Assembly: GCA_945787575.1 (NCBI GenBank)
Contig: CALZKB010000024.1
Coordinates: forward strand, 1 to 62,774
DNA from: Thermoanaerobaculia bacterium
Lineage (GTDB): Bacteria; Acidobacteriota; Thermoanaerobaculia; Multivoradales; JAHEKO01
Direction of reading: 5' to 3'
DNA: 62,774 nucleotides
The translations under genes were made by a program, and so were the position numbers. Position 1 is the stretch's first letter; each line of letters starts with the position of its first letter. The notes beneath the pieces are model-generated. The model did no database searches and had not been told where the DNA came from. It saw nothing but the letters and a program-made list of their open reading frames with translations. Shown piece by piece: positions 41,903 through 49,949 of the stretch.

Positions 41903-43348
41903 TTACCGTCGCCAGTCGGGCGCGAGCAGCCGCCGCTTGCCGTCGGAAGTCCGCGCGACGCCCGGCTCGTCGAGACCTTCACGATCCCAGAGCTGGCAGG
42001 TCACCTGCTTGTGTTTCTGATCCAGCCCCTCGCAGTAGTTCGTGTAGACGCAGCGACGGACCTCAGAACCGCGTCCCAGCCGCATCTTGAGGAACCAGTC
42101 CGGATCGGCGAGGCTCTGTCGCGCCGCGGCCAAGACGTCGGCCCCACCCTCTCGCAAGATCGTCTCCGCTTGATCGAAGCCGTGGAGGCCACCCGCCACG
42201 ACGATCGGGGTGGAATGGCCCGCCGCGCGGATCGCGGCGCGGATCCGGGCGACCGGTTCGACGTTGCGACCGAACGGGCCGCGCTCGTCCGAGATCGCCG
42301 TCGGCATGCACTCGTAGCCGCTCGGTCCGGTGTAGGGGTAGGCCGCCCAACCGATCCGCGGCTGCTTGGCGTCCTCGAACTTGCCACCTCGCGACAGCGA
42401 GAGGAAGTCCATCCCGGCCGCGGCAAACTCGACGCCGAAGAACGCGGCATCCTCAACCGTCGTGCCTCCGCGAATGCAATCCTCGGAGAGATATCGGCAG
42501 CCGACCGCGAAGCTCTCTCCGACCCGATCGCGCACGGCACGATAGACCTCGAGCGGAAGCCGGACTCGCCCTCCCCGCGAGCCGCCGTAGCCGTCCTCAC
42601 GGGTATTGCGAGCGGAGAGGAAGGAGGCCATGGTGTAGGCGTGAGCGAAGTGGAGCTCGACCCCGTCGAATCCCGCCGCTTCCGCTCGTCGCGCGGCGGT
42701 GGCAAACAGCTCGGGAAGAACCCTCGGCAGCCGTCGAATCGGCTCGAGGTGCATGTCGGTCACCCGCTCTCGGTATCCGAACCGCAGGGACTCGAGCTCA
42801 CGCTCCGTCAGGATCCGCTCTAGATCGCTCTCTTCGAGCTCGAGGAGACGCTCGCGGACGGTGAGGTCGTCGTCGGATCCGACCGCCCGGCGGTGACGGT
42901 CGGTCACCTCTAGGTAGCGCCTGAAGTACTTAGTCGGCTCCGGCCGGCGCCGAATCGTCAGGAAGTCGATGACTTGGATCAGTACTCGAGTGCGGCCGCC
43001 GCTGGCCCGACGGACGGTGCGCACCAGCTCGGCGAGGCCGGGGACGAAGCGATCGTCACCGATCCGCAGTAGTGGACCACTGGGGATGTCTCGAATGCCG
43101 GTCGCCTCGACCACCAGGGCTCCTGGCCGGCCACGCGCGAAGCGCTCGTACCAACCGAGAATCTCGGGGGTGACGAACCCGTCCTCGCTCGCGCGCCACG
43201 GCACCATGGCGGGCACCCAGGTTCGCTCCGCCAGCTCGATCGGGCCCAGGGCGAGGGGTGAGAAGAGCTTCGACGAGGCCGCCCGAGCCGCCGTCGGCCA
43301 ACGCACCGGAGGCAGGGGGTGCCGGATCCGCTCGGGCGGCTTCCACAT
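41903..43348 (-). CDS. Old-yellow-enzyme family NADH:flavin oxidoreductase
   Basis: 481 residues. TIM-barrel OYE pattern: LFSPLALGPIELAERTWVPAM, FDGVELHFAHAYTMASFLS, NTREDGYGGSRGGRVRLPLEV and VVAGGLHG, then DVLAAARQSLADPDWFLK. After the barrel is CVYTNYCEGLDQKHKQVTC, a Cys4-x-Cys type cluster region that differs from the CxxCxxxC of 2,4-dienoyl-CoA reductases; it may or may not bind an Fe-S cluster. An insertion of about 60 charged residues lies in the barrel (EPTKYFRRYLEV to TDMHLEP). Predicted ene-reductase, possibly for an alicyclic CoA intermediate. Preceded by a methyltransferase gene 9 bp upstream. Confidence 0.82.
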   Translation of the reverse strand: MWKPPERIRHPLPPVRWPTAARAASSKLFSPLALGPIELAERTWVPAMVPWRASEDGFVTPEILGWYERFARGRPGALVVEATGIRDIPSGPLLRIGDDRFVPGLAELVRTVRRASGGRTRVLIQVIDFLTIRRRPEPTKYFRRYLEVTDRHRRAVGSDDDLTVRERLLELEESDLERILTERELESLRFGYRERVTDMHLEPIRRLPRVLPELFATAARRAEAAGFDGVELHFAHAYTMASFLSARNTREDGYGGSRGGRVRLPLEVYRAVRDRVGESFAVGCRYLSEDCIRGGTTVEDAAFFGVEFAAAGMDFLSLSRGGKFEDAKQPRIGWAAYPYTGPSGYECMPTAISDERGPFGRNVEPVARIRAAIRAAGHSTPIVVAGGLHGFDQAETILREGGADVLAAARQSLADPDWFLKMRLGRGSEVRRCVYTNYCEGLDQKHKQVTCQLWDREGLDEPGVARTSDGKRRLLAPDWRR

Positions 43349-43357
43349 GATCGGGCC

Positions 43358-44155
43358 TCAGTCGCGGCGTGCTCCCCGGCGGTGCGCCGAGGGAGACGGC
43401 TCTTCCGTCTTGATCGCGGTGAGGTCGTGGGACACTCGCCAGCTCTCCCCGAGGTGTCGGTCGGCCTCGCAGACGTAGACGTCGCCGCGGCTCCGTATCA
43501 CTCGGAAGCCGGCGCTCCGCAGCACCGCCTCGATGCCGCTCCGGTTGCAGACGAACCAGTTGTTGAGGGCGCCGGCAAGGCGGTTCTCGATGAAGTGGAG
43601 ACTCGGGAACCCCGGGTTTCCAAGAAGCTCGAGATCGGTGAGATTCTCGGTGATCTCGGGCGTTTCCACTCCGGGTGTCTCTCGGATCACCGTTTGAAAG
43701 TACATCTCGCGGCGGGTCAGCTCAGCCAGGCGATCCAGCACGAGGAGCGGGTATCGCAAGTGATAGAAGACCCCCATGAAGACGACGTAGTCGAAACGCT
43801 CCTCGGTGCTCATGACGAACTCGTAGATGTTGGCGACGCGGTACTCGATGTCGAGCGCAAGCACGTCGGCCGCGAACCTCGCCTGGTCGATCGCTTCACG
43901 ATGCCAGTCGATGCCGAGCACGTCGGCACCTCGCTCGCGCATCTTGATCGCGAAGTAGCCGGCGCTGCATCCGAGGTCGAGCGCTCTGCTGCCGGTCAGA
44001 TCGTCGGGGACAAAGTGCTCGAGCAGCTCCCAGCGCATGGCGGAGTGGTCCGGCCGTGACGGGTTCGTTTCGATCCCCTGGAGGCAGATGTTCTGAAACC
44101 AGGACCCGAGCTGTTCGATCCGGCTCGTGAGCTCTGTGGGCGTCAATTTGCTCAT
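43358..44155 (-). CDS. SAM-dependent methyltransferase, CmoB/DUF1698-like
   Basis: 265 residues; ATG 8 nt after AAGGAGG. Motif I is ALDLGCSAGYFAIKMRERGA near residue 55, then VLGIDWHREAIDQARFAA and FDYVVFMGVFYHLRYPLLVLD, the last typical of the CmoB/DUF1698 group. N-terminal LGSWFQNICLQGIETNP also fits that group. Likely a small-molecule or lipid methyltransferase rather than the tRNA enzyme, because context is catabolic. In the same transcription unit as the OYE gene. Confidence 0.82.
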   Translation of the reverse strand: MSKLTPTELTSRIEQLGSWFQNICLQGIETNPSRPDHSAMRWELLEHFVPDDLTGSRALDLGCSAGYFAIKMRERGADVLGIDWHREAIDQARFAADVLALDIEYRVANIYEFVMSTEERFDYVVFMGVFYHLRYPLLVLDRLAELTRREMYFQTVIRETPGVETPEITENLTDLELLGNPGFPSLHFIENRLAGALNNWFVCNRSGIEAVLRSAGFRVIRSRGDVYVCEADRHLGESWRVSHDLTAIKTEEPSPSAHRRGARRD

Positions 44156-44252
44156 CTCGAGTCCTCCTTCGGTTCCTCGGAGACTCCGGGGCCCAGGGTG
44201 CGATCGACTCTACTACCGAGGGTAGATCGCGCGGAGCGGAGCAGGCGATCTC

Positions 44253-45413
44253 TCAAGGTAGCCGGCGGGCGATGACGAGACGCTGGATGTCGCTCGCGCC
44301 CTCGTAGATACGCAACGCCCGCACCGACCGGTAGAGGTGGTCGACCGGGCTCGCGGCCAGGACCCCGCGGCCGCCGAGGATCTGAACCGCGCGGTCGACC
44401 ACCCGCTGCGCCGCCTCGGTCGCGGCGAGCTTCGCCATCGCCGAACGGTAGGAGACCTCCTCGCCGCCGCGGTCGACCTCCCAAGCGGCGCGATAGGTGA
44501 GCAAGCGCGAGCTCTCGAGATCGGTTGCCATCTCGGCAAGGGAGGCTTGAACCAGTTGAAGATCGTCGAGGCTTCGGCCGAACTGACGCCGTTCGGTGGC
44601 GTGCCGGCGCGCCTCGGCGAGCGCGCGCGCCGCCATCCCGCACGCGGCGGCGGCGACGGTCGCACGCAACCGATCGAGGGTGCGCATGCCGAGCTTGAAG
44701 CCCTCGTTCTCGATCCCCAACAAATGGTCTGTCGGGAGCCTGCAGCCGGCAAGCTCGATCTCGCCCAGCGGATGCGGAGCCGACAAGATTTGCGGGCCGA
44801 CGAAGCGCAACCCTTCGGCATCGGCGGGAACGAGGAAGCACGAGAGACCGCGAGTCCCCGCACCCGGCCGAGTGACGGCGAAGACGGTGTAGAAATCAGC
44901 GATTCCGGCATTCGAGATAAGCCACTTGCGGCCCTCTAGCACCCACTCGTCCCGACTCCGCACCGCCTCGGTCCGAATCCCCCCGACATCTGAACCGGCA
45001 TCGGGCTCGGTCATCGCGAAGGCCGCCATGGCCGAGCCCGCGGCCACTCGCGGCAGCCACCGCGCACGCAGATCTTCACTACCCCCGTCGATCAGCGGAC
45101 GGCTGCCCAGAGCCTGCAGGGCGAAGACCGCGTCGGCGAGCGGCGAAGCGTGCGCGAGGGTCTCGCGAATCAGACACGCCGCGCGCAGATCCGCCGGTGG
45201 CGAGTCAGGCCGATCGCCGTCCGGCGCCGCGAAGGCGGCCCACCCCGAGGAACCCAGACGAGCGAGAATCTCGCGCGCTTGAGCCCTTCCCTCGTCGTCG
45301 TCCGCGGCCGCCGGCAGCGGCGCGATCTTCTCGGCGACGAACTCCTCGACGGCGGCAGCGGTCTCCAGATGCTCGGGATCGAGGAACGGCTCGATGGTGG
45401 TGACGCTGGGCAT
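44253..45413 (-). CDS. Acyl-CoA dehydrogenase
   Basis: 386 residues from the ATG at 45413. Family motifs: AFAMTEPDAGSDVGGIRTEA (FAD/substrate), GRKWLISNAG, RRQFGRSLDDLQ and the C-terminal IYEGASDIQRL with the catalytic Glu at the medium-chain position. Last gene of the SDR-RidA-hydratase-dehydrogenase operon, 4 bp after the hydratase stop. Probably oxidises an alicyclic or opened-ring acyl-CoA in anthranilate degradation. Confidence 0.92.
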   Translation of the reverse strand: MPSVTTIEPFLDPEHLETAAAVEEFVAEKIAPLPAAADDDEGRAQAREILARLGSSGWAAFAAPDGDRPDSPPADLRAACLIRETLAHASPLADAVFALQALGSRPLIDGGSEDLRARWLPRVAAGSAMAAFAMTEPDAGSDVGGIRTEAVRSRDEWVLEGRKWLISNAGIADFYTVFAVTRPGAGTRGLSCFLVPADAEGLRFVGPQILSAPHPLGEIELAGCRLPTDHLLGIENEGFKLGMRTLDRLRATVAAAACGMAARALAEARRHATERRQFGRSLDDLQLVQASLAEMATDLESSRLLTYRAAWEVDRGGEEVSYRSAMAKLAATEAAQRVVDRAVQILGGRGVLAASPVDHLYRSVRALRIYEGASDIQRLVIARRLP

Positions 45414-45417
45414 TCTG

Positions 45418-46224
45418 CTAGCTACGGTCGAAGCGCGGCTCGCGCTTCTCGACGAAGGCCTCATAGGCTTCGCGGAAGTTGGGATCTTCCATACAGGCGG
45501 CCTGGATCTCCACCTCCGCGGCCATCGCGGACTCGAGGTCCATCGCCGCCTCGCGCAGCACCATCTTCTTGGTCACCTCCAGCCCGAAGGCCGGCCCTTC
45601 GGCTAGCCGCCGGGCCCACGCTCGTGCTTCGTGCGCGAGCGCATCGTCCGCCACGACCCGGTTGTAGAGGCCGATCCGCTCAGCAGTAGCCGCGTCGATG
45701 AAATCGCCGGTCATGAGCAGCTCCATCGCCCGCCCCATGCCGACGATTCGGGGCAGCAGCCATGAGGCGCCCATGTCCGCCCCGGAGAGGCCTACTTTGG
45801 TGAAGAGGTAGGCGATCCTAGCGCGCTCGGAGGCGATGCGTACGTCGCAAGCCGTGGCGATCACGGCGCCGGCCCCGGCGACGGTCCCGTTGAGAGCCCC
45901 CACGATCGGGCGCCGGCAGCGCAGCATCGCAAGGATGACGTCGCCGGTGTTGCGCGTGAACTCGAGCAGGCCCCGGTAGTCGCGCTCGAAGAGCGCACCG
46001 ATGATCTCCTCGACGTCACCCCCCGAGCAGAACGCCTTGCCCGAGCCGGTGATGAGGATCGAGCGGACTCCAGGCTCGGTGTCGAGCGCCCGAAAAACGT
46101 CGCGCAGCTCGCGGTAGACCTCGAAGGTCAACGCGTTGTATCGCTCCGGCCGGTTGAGCGTGACGGTGGCCACTCCGCTTTCGGTGTCGCAGGCGTAGTC
46201 GAAGCTATCGGGCGCAATCGTCAT
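45418..46224 (-). CDS. Enoyl-CoA hydratase/isomerase family protein
   Basis: 268 residues from the ATG at 46224 overlapping the RidA stop (ATGA). Crotonase motifs: TLNRPERYNALTFEVYREL, ITGSGKAFCSGGDVEEI (oxyanion hole) and GALNGTVAGAGAVIATACD. At the second catalytic Glu position is LFTKVGLSGADMGASWLLPR, where Gly-Ala-Asp replaces the canonical Glu, as in many non-hydratase crotonases. It may therefore hydrolyse or isomerise a ring CoA-ester rather than hydrate a simple enoyl-CoA. Confidence 0.9.
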   Translation of the reverse strand: MTIAPDSFDYACDTESGVATVTLNRPERYNALTFEVYRELRDVFRALDTEPGVRSILITGSGKAFCSGGDVEEIIGALFERDYRGLLEFTRNTGDVILAMLRCRRPIVGALNGTVAGAGAVIATACDVRIASERARIAYLFTKVGLSGADMGASWLLPRIVGMGRAMELLMTGDFIDAATAERIGLYNRVVADDALAHEARAWARRLAEGPAFGLEVTKKMVLREAAMDLESAMAAEVEIQAACMEDPNFREAYEAFVEKREPRFDRS

Positions 46225-46640
46225 TCGACCCACTCTCCCGTCGGCACGACGGCGGTGCCTTCGATCTCGACCAGAGCGCCGGGTTCGAGCAGGTCGACCA
46301 CCTCGACCAACGTCATCGCCGGGTAGTGCCGGCCCATGATGCGGCGGTACGCCTCGCCGACCGCCTTTAGATTCCGAGTGTAGAGCTCTTTGTCGACGAC
46401 GTAGAGAGTGAGGCGGCCGAGGTCTTCGATTCGTCCCCCCGCAGCCTCGACGACCGTCACGACATTGCCGAGCGCCCGCCCGAACTGCGGCACGAACTCA
46501 GAGCTCACCAGCCGCTGCTCCCGGTCCCATCCGACCTGGCCGGCCACGAAGAGCAGCCGGCCGACCGACCGCGCCAGCATGCCGTTGCTGTAGCCGCGCG
46601 GTGCCCCGAGGCTCTTCGGGTCGATGACCAGATAGCTCAC
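46221..46640 (-). CDS. RidA/YjgF-family protein lacking the catalytic Arg
   Basis: 139 residues from a GTG overlapping the SDR stop (GTGA). Rid fold: GYSNGMLARSVGRLLFVAGQ, EDLGRLTLYVVD and ALVEIEGTAVV. The position of the imine-hydrolysing Arg of RidA proper (PARxxVEV) reads PAMTLVEV, so this belongs to the Arg-less Rid subgroups. A putative RidA-like protein is also encoded in the A. evansii 2-aminobenzoate cluster, supporting a role in handling the amino group or an enamine intermediate. Confidence 0.88.
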   Translation of the reverse strand: MSYLVIDPKSLGAPRGYSNGMLARSVGRLLFVAGQVGWDREQRLVSSEFVPQFGRALGNVVTVVEAAGGRIEDLGRLTLYVVDKELYTRNLKAVGEAYRRIMGRHYPAMTLVEVVDLLEPGALVEIEGTAVVPTGEWVE

Positions 46641-47410
46641 GCCTGCACCGAGCCCCCGTCGAGCAGCACGCACTGACCGTTGATTCCGCCCGCGAGCTCG
46701 TCGCACAGCGTCGCGACCAGGAAGGCGACCTCCTCGGGCGTGTAGAGACGCTTCTGGGGGGACTGCTCGCTCAAACTCGCGCGGGCCGCCGCGGCATCGA
46801 GGCCGGTCTTAGCCGAAATGTTCTCGACGGCGGCGTCGACCATCGAAGTCGCGACGTAGCCCGGACCCACCGCGTTGACGGTGACGCCGGTCGGCGCGTA
46901 CTCCATCGCCAGCGACCGCGTGAAGCCGACCACCGCGTGCTTGGTCGCGGCATAGGCCGAGATGTACGGAGCGCCCATCCGGCCGGCGATCGAAGCGATG
47001 TTGACGACCCGCCCCCAACCGCGCTCGGCCATCGCCGGGAGGAACGCTTGGGTACAGAGAAAAGTGCCCCGCACGTTGACGGCGAACAGTCGGTCCCAGT
47101 CCGAAAGACGGATCTTGGGGAGCGGAGACGCAGCGGCAATCCCGGCGTTGTTGACGAGAATATCGACCTGACCCATCAGCCCGAGAGCCCGATCATGGAG
47201 TCTCGCGACCGACTCCGAGTCGGTCACGTCGGCTGCGACCGCCCACGCCTCGGCGCCGCTGTCGCGCAGGTTCTGCGCCGTCGCTTCGATCTCGTCCTCG
47301 GAGCGGGCGCTGACGAGGACGCTCACGCCCGCGGCGGCAAGCGATCGGGCAACGGCCGCACCGATGCCTCGCCCACCGCCCGTGATCACGGCATTCTTGC
47401 TTCGCGGCAT
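46637..47410 (-). CDS. Short-chain dehydrogenase/reductase (3-oxoacyl reductase type)
   Basis: 257 residues. TGGGRGIG (NAD(P) site), ADVTD, NNAG, the catalytic Ser in IASIAG and YAATK (Tyr-x3-Lys) are all present; C-terminus NGQCVLLDGG is typical of FabG-like SDRs. First gene of the four-gene catabolic operon. Likely acts as hydroxyacyl-CoA dehydrogenase or ketone reductase on the 5-oxo ring intermediate. The ATG is 6 nt after a possible -10 and has no Shine-Dalgarno. Confidence 0.92.
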   Translation of the reverse strand: MPRSKNAVITGGGRGIGAAVARSLAAAGVSVLVSARSEDEIEATAQNLRDSGAEAWAVAADVTDSESVARLHDRALGLMGQVDILVNNAGIAAASPLPKIRLSDWDRLFAVNVRGTFLCTQAFLPAMAERGWGRVVNIASIAGRMGAPYISAYAATKHAVVGFTRSLAMEYAPTGVTVNAVGPGYVATSMVDAAVENISAKTGLDAAAARASLSEQSPQKRLYTPEEVAFLVATLCDELAGGINGQCVLLDGGSVQA

Positions 47411-47416
47411 GGAGCA

Positions 47417-47445
47417 AAGGTAGAGGCGCCACCCAGCGCTGTCAA
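47417..47445 (-). promoter_or_regulatory. Possible leaderless promoter of the SDR operon
   Basis: Minus strand TTGACA (47445-47440, 6/6), 17-bp spacer, TACCTT (47422-47417, 3/6), then 6 nt to the ATG at 47410. Same spacing as the ArsR promoter at 23679. The -10 is weak. Confidence 0.4.
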
Positions 47446-47452
47446 GCGGTCA

Positions 47453-47618
47453 CTAGTGTCCCGTCCGGGAAGTTCGCTGTTCAGGCCTGTGAGTCATCAG
47501 CTTCGCTGGCAAGGCGCGTTGACGAAGGACTAGCGGGCTTAATCCGAGAAGACGCAACGCAGCCAGCGAAGTGGAGGGCCGCAGGACTGGGTAGCGTACT
47601 TTCCGGACGGGACACTAG
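47453..47618. mobile_element. MITE-like element, 166 bp with flanks
   Basis: Near-perfect terminal inverted repeats: CTAGTGTCCCGTCCGGGAAG from 47453 and its partner ending CCGGACGGGACACTAG at 47618, one mismatch over 21 bp. CTAG at both outer ends may be the target duplication or part of the repeat (it is palindromic). An inner inverted pair is also present (CTTCGCTGGC near 47511 and GCCAGCGAAG near 47562). No coding capacity. It lies 8 bp upstream of the SDR -35, and its right end contains the creatininase stop codon. Confidence 0.7.
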
Positions 47619-48358
47619 GTCAGGGTCTGGAGCACGGCGTCTTCCAGGATCGCGCCGAGCTCCGAGATCGTGTCACGCCCCTCGCCGGGAGTGGCGTCAG
47701 CCGGCGCGCCGAAGTAGGCGTCGGGGCCTCCCGCTTCCGTGAAGGTCTTCTTCCCTTCGCGAATCGCCTTGCCGAGCGACACTGGATTGGGCTCGAGGGT
47801 ACGGCGCAGAGCGCCGCGAACGAGATCGGGGCGTTCCGCCAGTACGATTGAGGTCTCGTAGCAGCCCGCATGACAAGCTCCCGACTTGAACTCCTCGGTG
47901 AGCCGCAGCGCCCACGGCCTGAGCGTCAGGTCCGGAAAAGCGACCCGGATCCGGTACTCTCTGAGCTCCTCCACCGCCGAGTGGAGCGATCCGAGATGGG
48001 CCGGGTCGAGATGGGCGTTGGCGAGGGCGAAGCACCCTACTTGGGGCGACAGCGAGAAGCCGATGTCCCGCACCAGGGCGGCGATCGTGGCCGGACGCAC
48101 CGAGATCGTGCCCGGGAACTCCCGCGCGAACGGCGCCGCCGAGTAGTCGAGGGTGGGAAGCACGAACGGCTCGTAGCTCCTCGTCCGGAGGCGGCGAGCG
48201 CCCTCGAGGGCCATCGCTCGAGCGATGAGACCGTCCGTGCGCAGCGGTAGGTGGGGCCCGTGTGCCTCTACGGCTCCGAGCGGCAGGATGGCTATCAGGC
48301 TCTCGCCCGCCCGCAACGCGATCTCACGATAGGTGCGATCTCCCCAGGAGCGACTCAT
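47615..48358 (-). CDS. Creatininase-family amidohydrolase (candidate formylkynurenine formamidase)
   Basis: 247 residues. Metal-site motifs: PLGAVEAHGPHLPLRTDG (Glu, His, Asp) near residue 27 and GACHAGCYETSIVL near 160 (HAGxxETS). The usual NGHGGN is replaced by ANAHLDPAHLGS. Creatininase-family proteins hydrolyse creatinine, formamides (FAPy deformylase) and some peptides. No KynB- or arylformamidase-type gene is visible in the window, and this gene sits between the SDR operon and the dioxygenase/kynureninase pair, so hydrolysis of N-formylkynurenine is a reasonable guess. The TAG stop at 47615-47617 lies in the MITE end, so the original C-terminus may have been longer. Confidence 0.82.
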   Translation of the reverse strand: MSRSWGDRTYREIALRAGESLIAILPLGAVEAHGPHLPLRTDGLIARAMALEGARRLRTRSYEPFVLPTLDYSAAPFAREFPGTISVRPATIAALVRDIGFSLSPQVGCFALANAHLDPAHLGSLHSAVEELREYRIRVAFPDLTLRPWALRLTEEFKSGACHAGCYETSIVLAERPDLVRGALRRTLEPNPVSLGKAIREGKKTFTEAGGPDAYFGAPADATPGEGRDTISELGAILEDAVLQTLT

Positions 48359-48467
48359 CGAGGCGCGAGGCTACCACCGCCGTCGGCGACCCGATGCGCC
48401 GGCCACCATCTCCAACCGAAAGAAGGTGGTAGAGACCCGTCTTTCTTCCGCCGGAGGCTCTCCTGAC

Positions 48468-49850
48468 ATGACCGCTCGAGCGTTACATCTCAGATCGTCC
48501 CTCGCCCTCTTGCTCGCCGCGGCCCTCTTCACCGGCGGCGCGACTCCCGCCTCCGCCTGCCTCCTCGCAGACCGCCTCCGGGTCGTCGCTCCTCATCTCA
48601 CGGAAGAAGAGGTGATGGCGCTCGCCCACGGCACCATGCAGCACGTGACAATACCTTACGATATACCGGCTCCGGCTACCAGCGTCGACGGCAAGGCCGA
48701 CGGATTCCCTTGCTCCAAGTTTGATCAGCTCGGCTACATGACCCTGGCTGAGATCGGCGGTGGCTCCGGCAACGACCTTTGGGGCTGGACCGATCACGTC
48801 GACGGCAGCGAGTACGCTCTCGTCGGTCGCAGCTCCGGCCTTTCTTTCGTGGACGTTTCGACGCCCAGCGCACCCGTCTACATCGGCAACCTGCCGAGTC
48901 ACACCGGGAGCAGCAGCTGGCGTGACGTCAAGGTCTACGCCGACCACGCCTTCGTCGTCTCCGACAACAACGGCTCTCACGGCATGCAGGTTTTCGACCT
49001 GACCGAGCTGCGCTCCGTGACCACGCCCCCGGTCACTTTCAGTGAGACCGCCCACTACCCGGGCTTCGGCAGCGCCCACAACATCGTGATCAACGAGGAC
49101 ACCGCCTTTGCTTACGCCGTCGGCTCCAGCAGCTGCGCGGGGGGCCTGATCATGATCGACATCTCGACGCCGACAAGCCCGGTCTCGGCCGGTTGTTTCT
49201 CCTCCGACGGCTACACTCACGATGCCCAGTGTGTGGTCTACGACGGCCCCGACCTCGAGCACGTGGGAAGCGAGATCTGCGTCAACTCGAACGAGGATAC
49301 GGTGACGATCGTCGACGTCACCGACAAGTCCGACCCGGTCCAGCTGTCGCGTACCGGATACCCCGATAGCGGCTACACCCATCAGGGGTGGCTGACGGAG
49401 AATCACCGTTACTTCGTGCACGACGATGAGTTCGACGAGCTCAGCAGTGGTCACAACACCCGCACCTACACCTGGGACGTCACCGATCTCGATGCGCCGT
49501 TTCTTACCGGTTCTTGGGACGCGGCCGGCCAGTCCATCGATCACAACCAGTACGTCAAGGGCCAGTTCACCTTTCAGGCCAACTACGAACGCGGCATGCG
49601 AATCCTCGAAATGGTCGATCCGACCACCGGCTCGATGCAGGAGCACGCGTTCTTCGACACCTATCCGGAGAACGACCAGAACGGTTTCTCCGGAGCCTGG
49701 AGCGTCTACCCGTTCTTCGAGAGCGGAATCGTCCTGGTGAGCGACATCTCGCGCGGCCTCTTCATCCTGCAGCCGAGCCTTCCCGGACCGATCTTCGAGG
49801 ACGGCTTCGAAAGCGGCGACACTTCGGCGTGGTCCTCGACGATTCCCTGA
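48468..49850 (+). CDS. Secreted choice-of-anchor-B-type beta-propeller protein
   Basis: 460 residues; ATG 10 nt after GGAGG, with a signal peptide of about 30 residues ending ASA. Repeats of the LVIP/DVSTPSAPVYIGNLPSHTG, MIDISTPTSPVSAGCF and WDVTDLDAPFLTGSW kind are the blades of the LVIVD/choice-of-anchor B family. The C-terminus ends GPIFEDGFESGDTSAWSSTIP; the FxDGFESGDTSAWS tail resembles a recurring end of secreted proteins in related lineages. Likely a cell-surface or secreted protein of unknown ligand. Unrelated in function to the tryptophan genes on either side. Confidence 0.82.
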   Translation: MTARALHLRSSLALLLAAALFTGGATPASACLLADRLRVVAPHLTEEEVMALAHGTMQHVTIPYDIPAPATSVDGKADGFPCSKFDQLGYMTLAEIGGGSGNDLWGWTDHVDGSEYALVGRSSGLSFVDVSTPSAPVYIGNLPSHTGSSSWRDVKVYADHAFVVSDNNGSHGMQVFDLTELRSVTTPPVTFSETAHYPGFGSAHNIVINEDTAFAYAVGSSSCAGGLIMIDISTPTSPVSAGCFSSDGYTHDAQCVVYDGPDLEHVGSEICVNSNEDTVTIVDVTDKSDPVQLSRTGYPDSGYTHQGWLTENHRYFVHDDEFDELSSGHNTRTYTWDVTDLDAPFLTGSWDAAGQSIDHNQYVKGQFTFQANYERGMRILEMVDPTTGSMQEHAFFDTYPENDQNGFSGAWSVYPFFESGIVLVSDISRGLFILQPSLPGPIFEDGFESGDTSAWSSTIP

Positions 49851-49909
49851 CCCGACTCGACTATCCCTCGTCGGCAGCGACCCTGCACCCCCTCCATGGG
49901 CTGCGAGGG

Positions 49910-49939
49910 TTGCGAGCGCTCAGTCCCTGGCCGTAGCAT
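49910..49939 (+). promoter_or_regulatory. Possible promoter for kynA-kynU
   Basis: TTGCGA (49910-49915, 4/6), 18-bp spacer, TAGCAT (49934-49939, 4/6). Expected start near 49946, about 4 nt before the ATG at 49950. Weak; supports that ATG over the one at 49938, which lies in the -10. Confidence 0.3.
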
Positions 49940-49949
49940 GCCTCCAATC

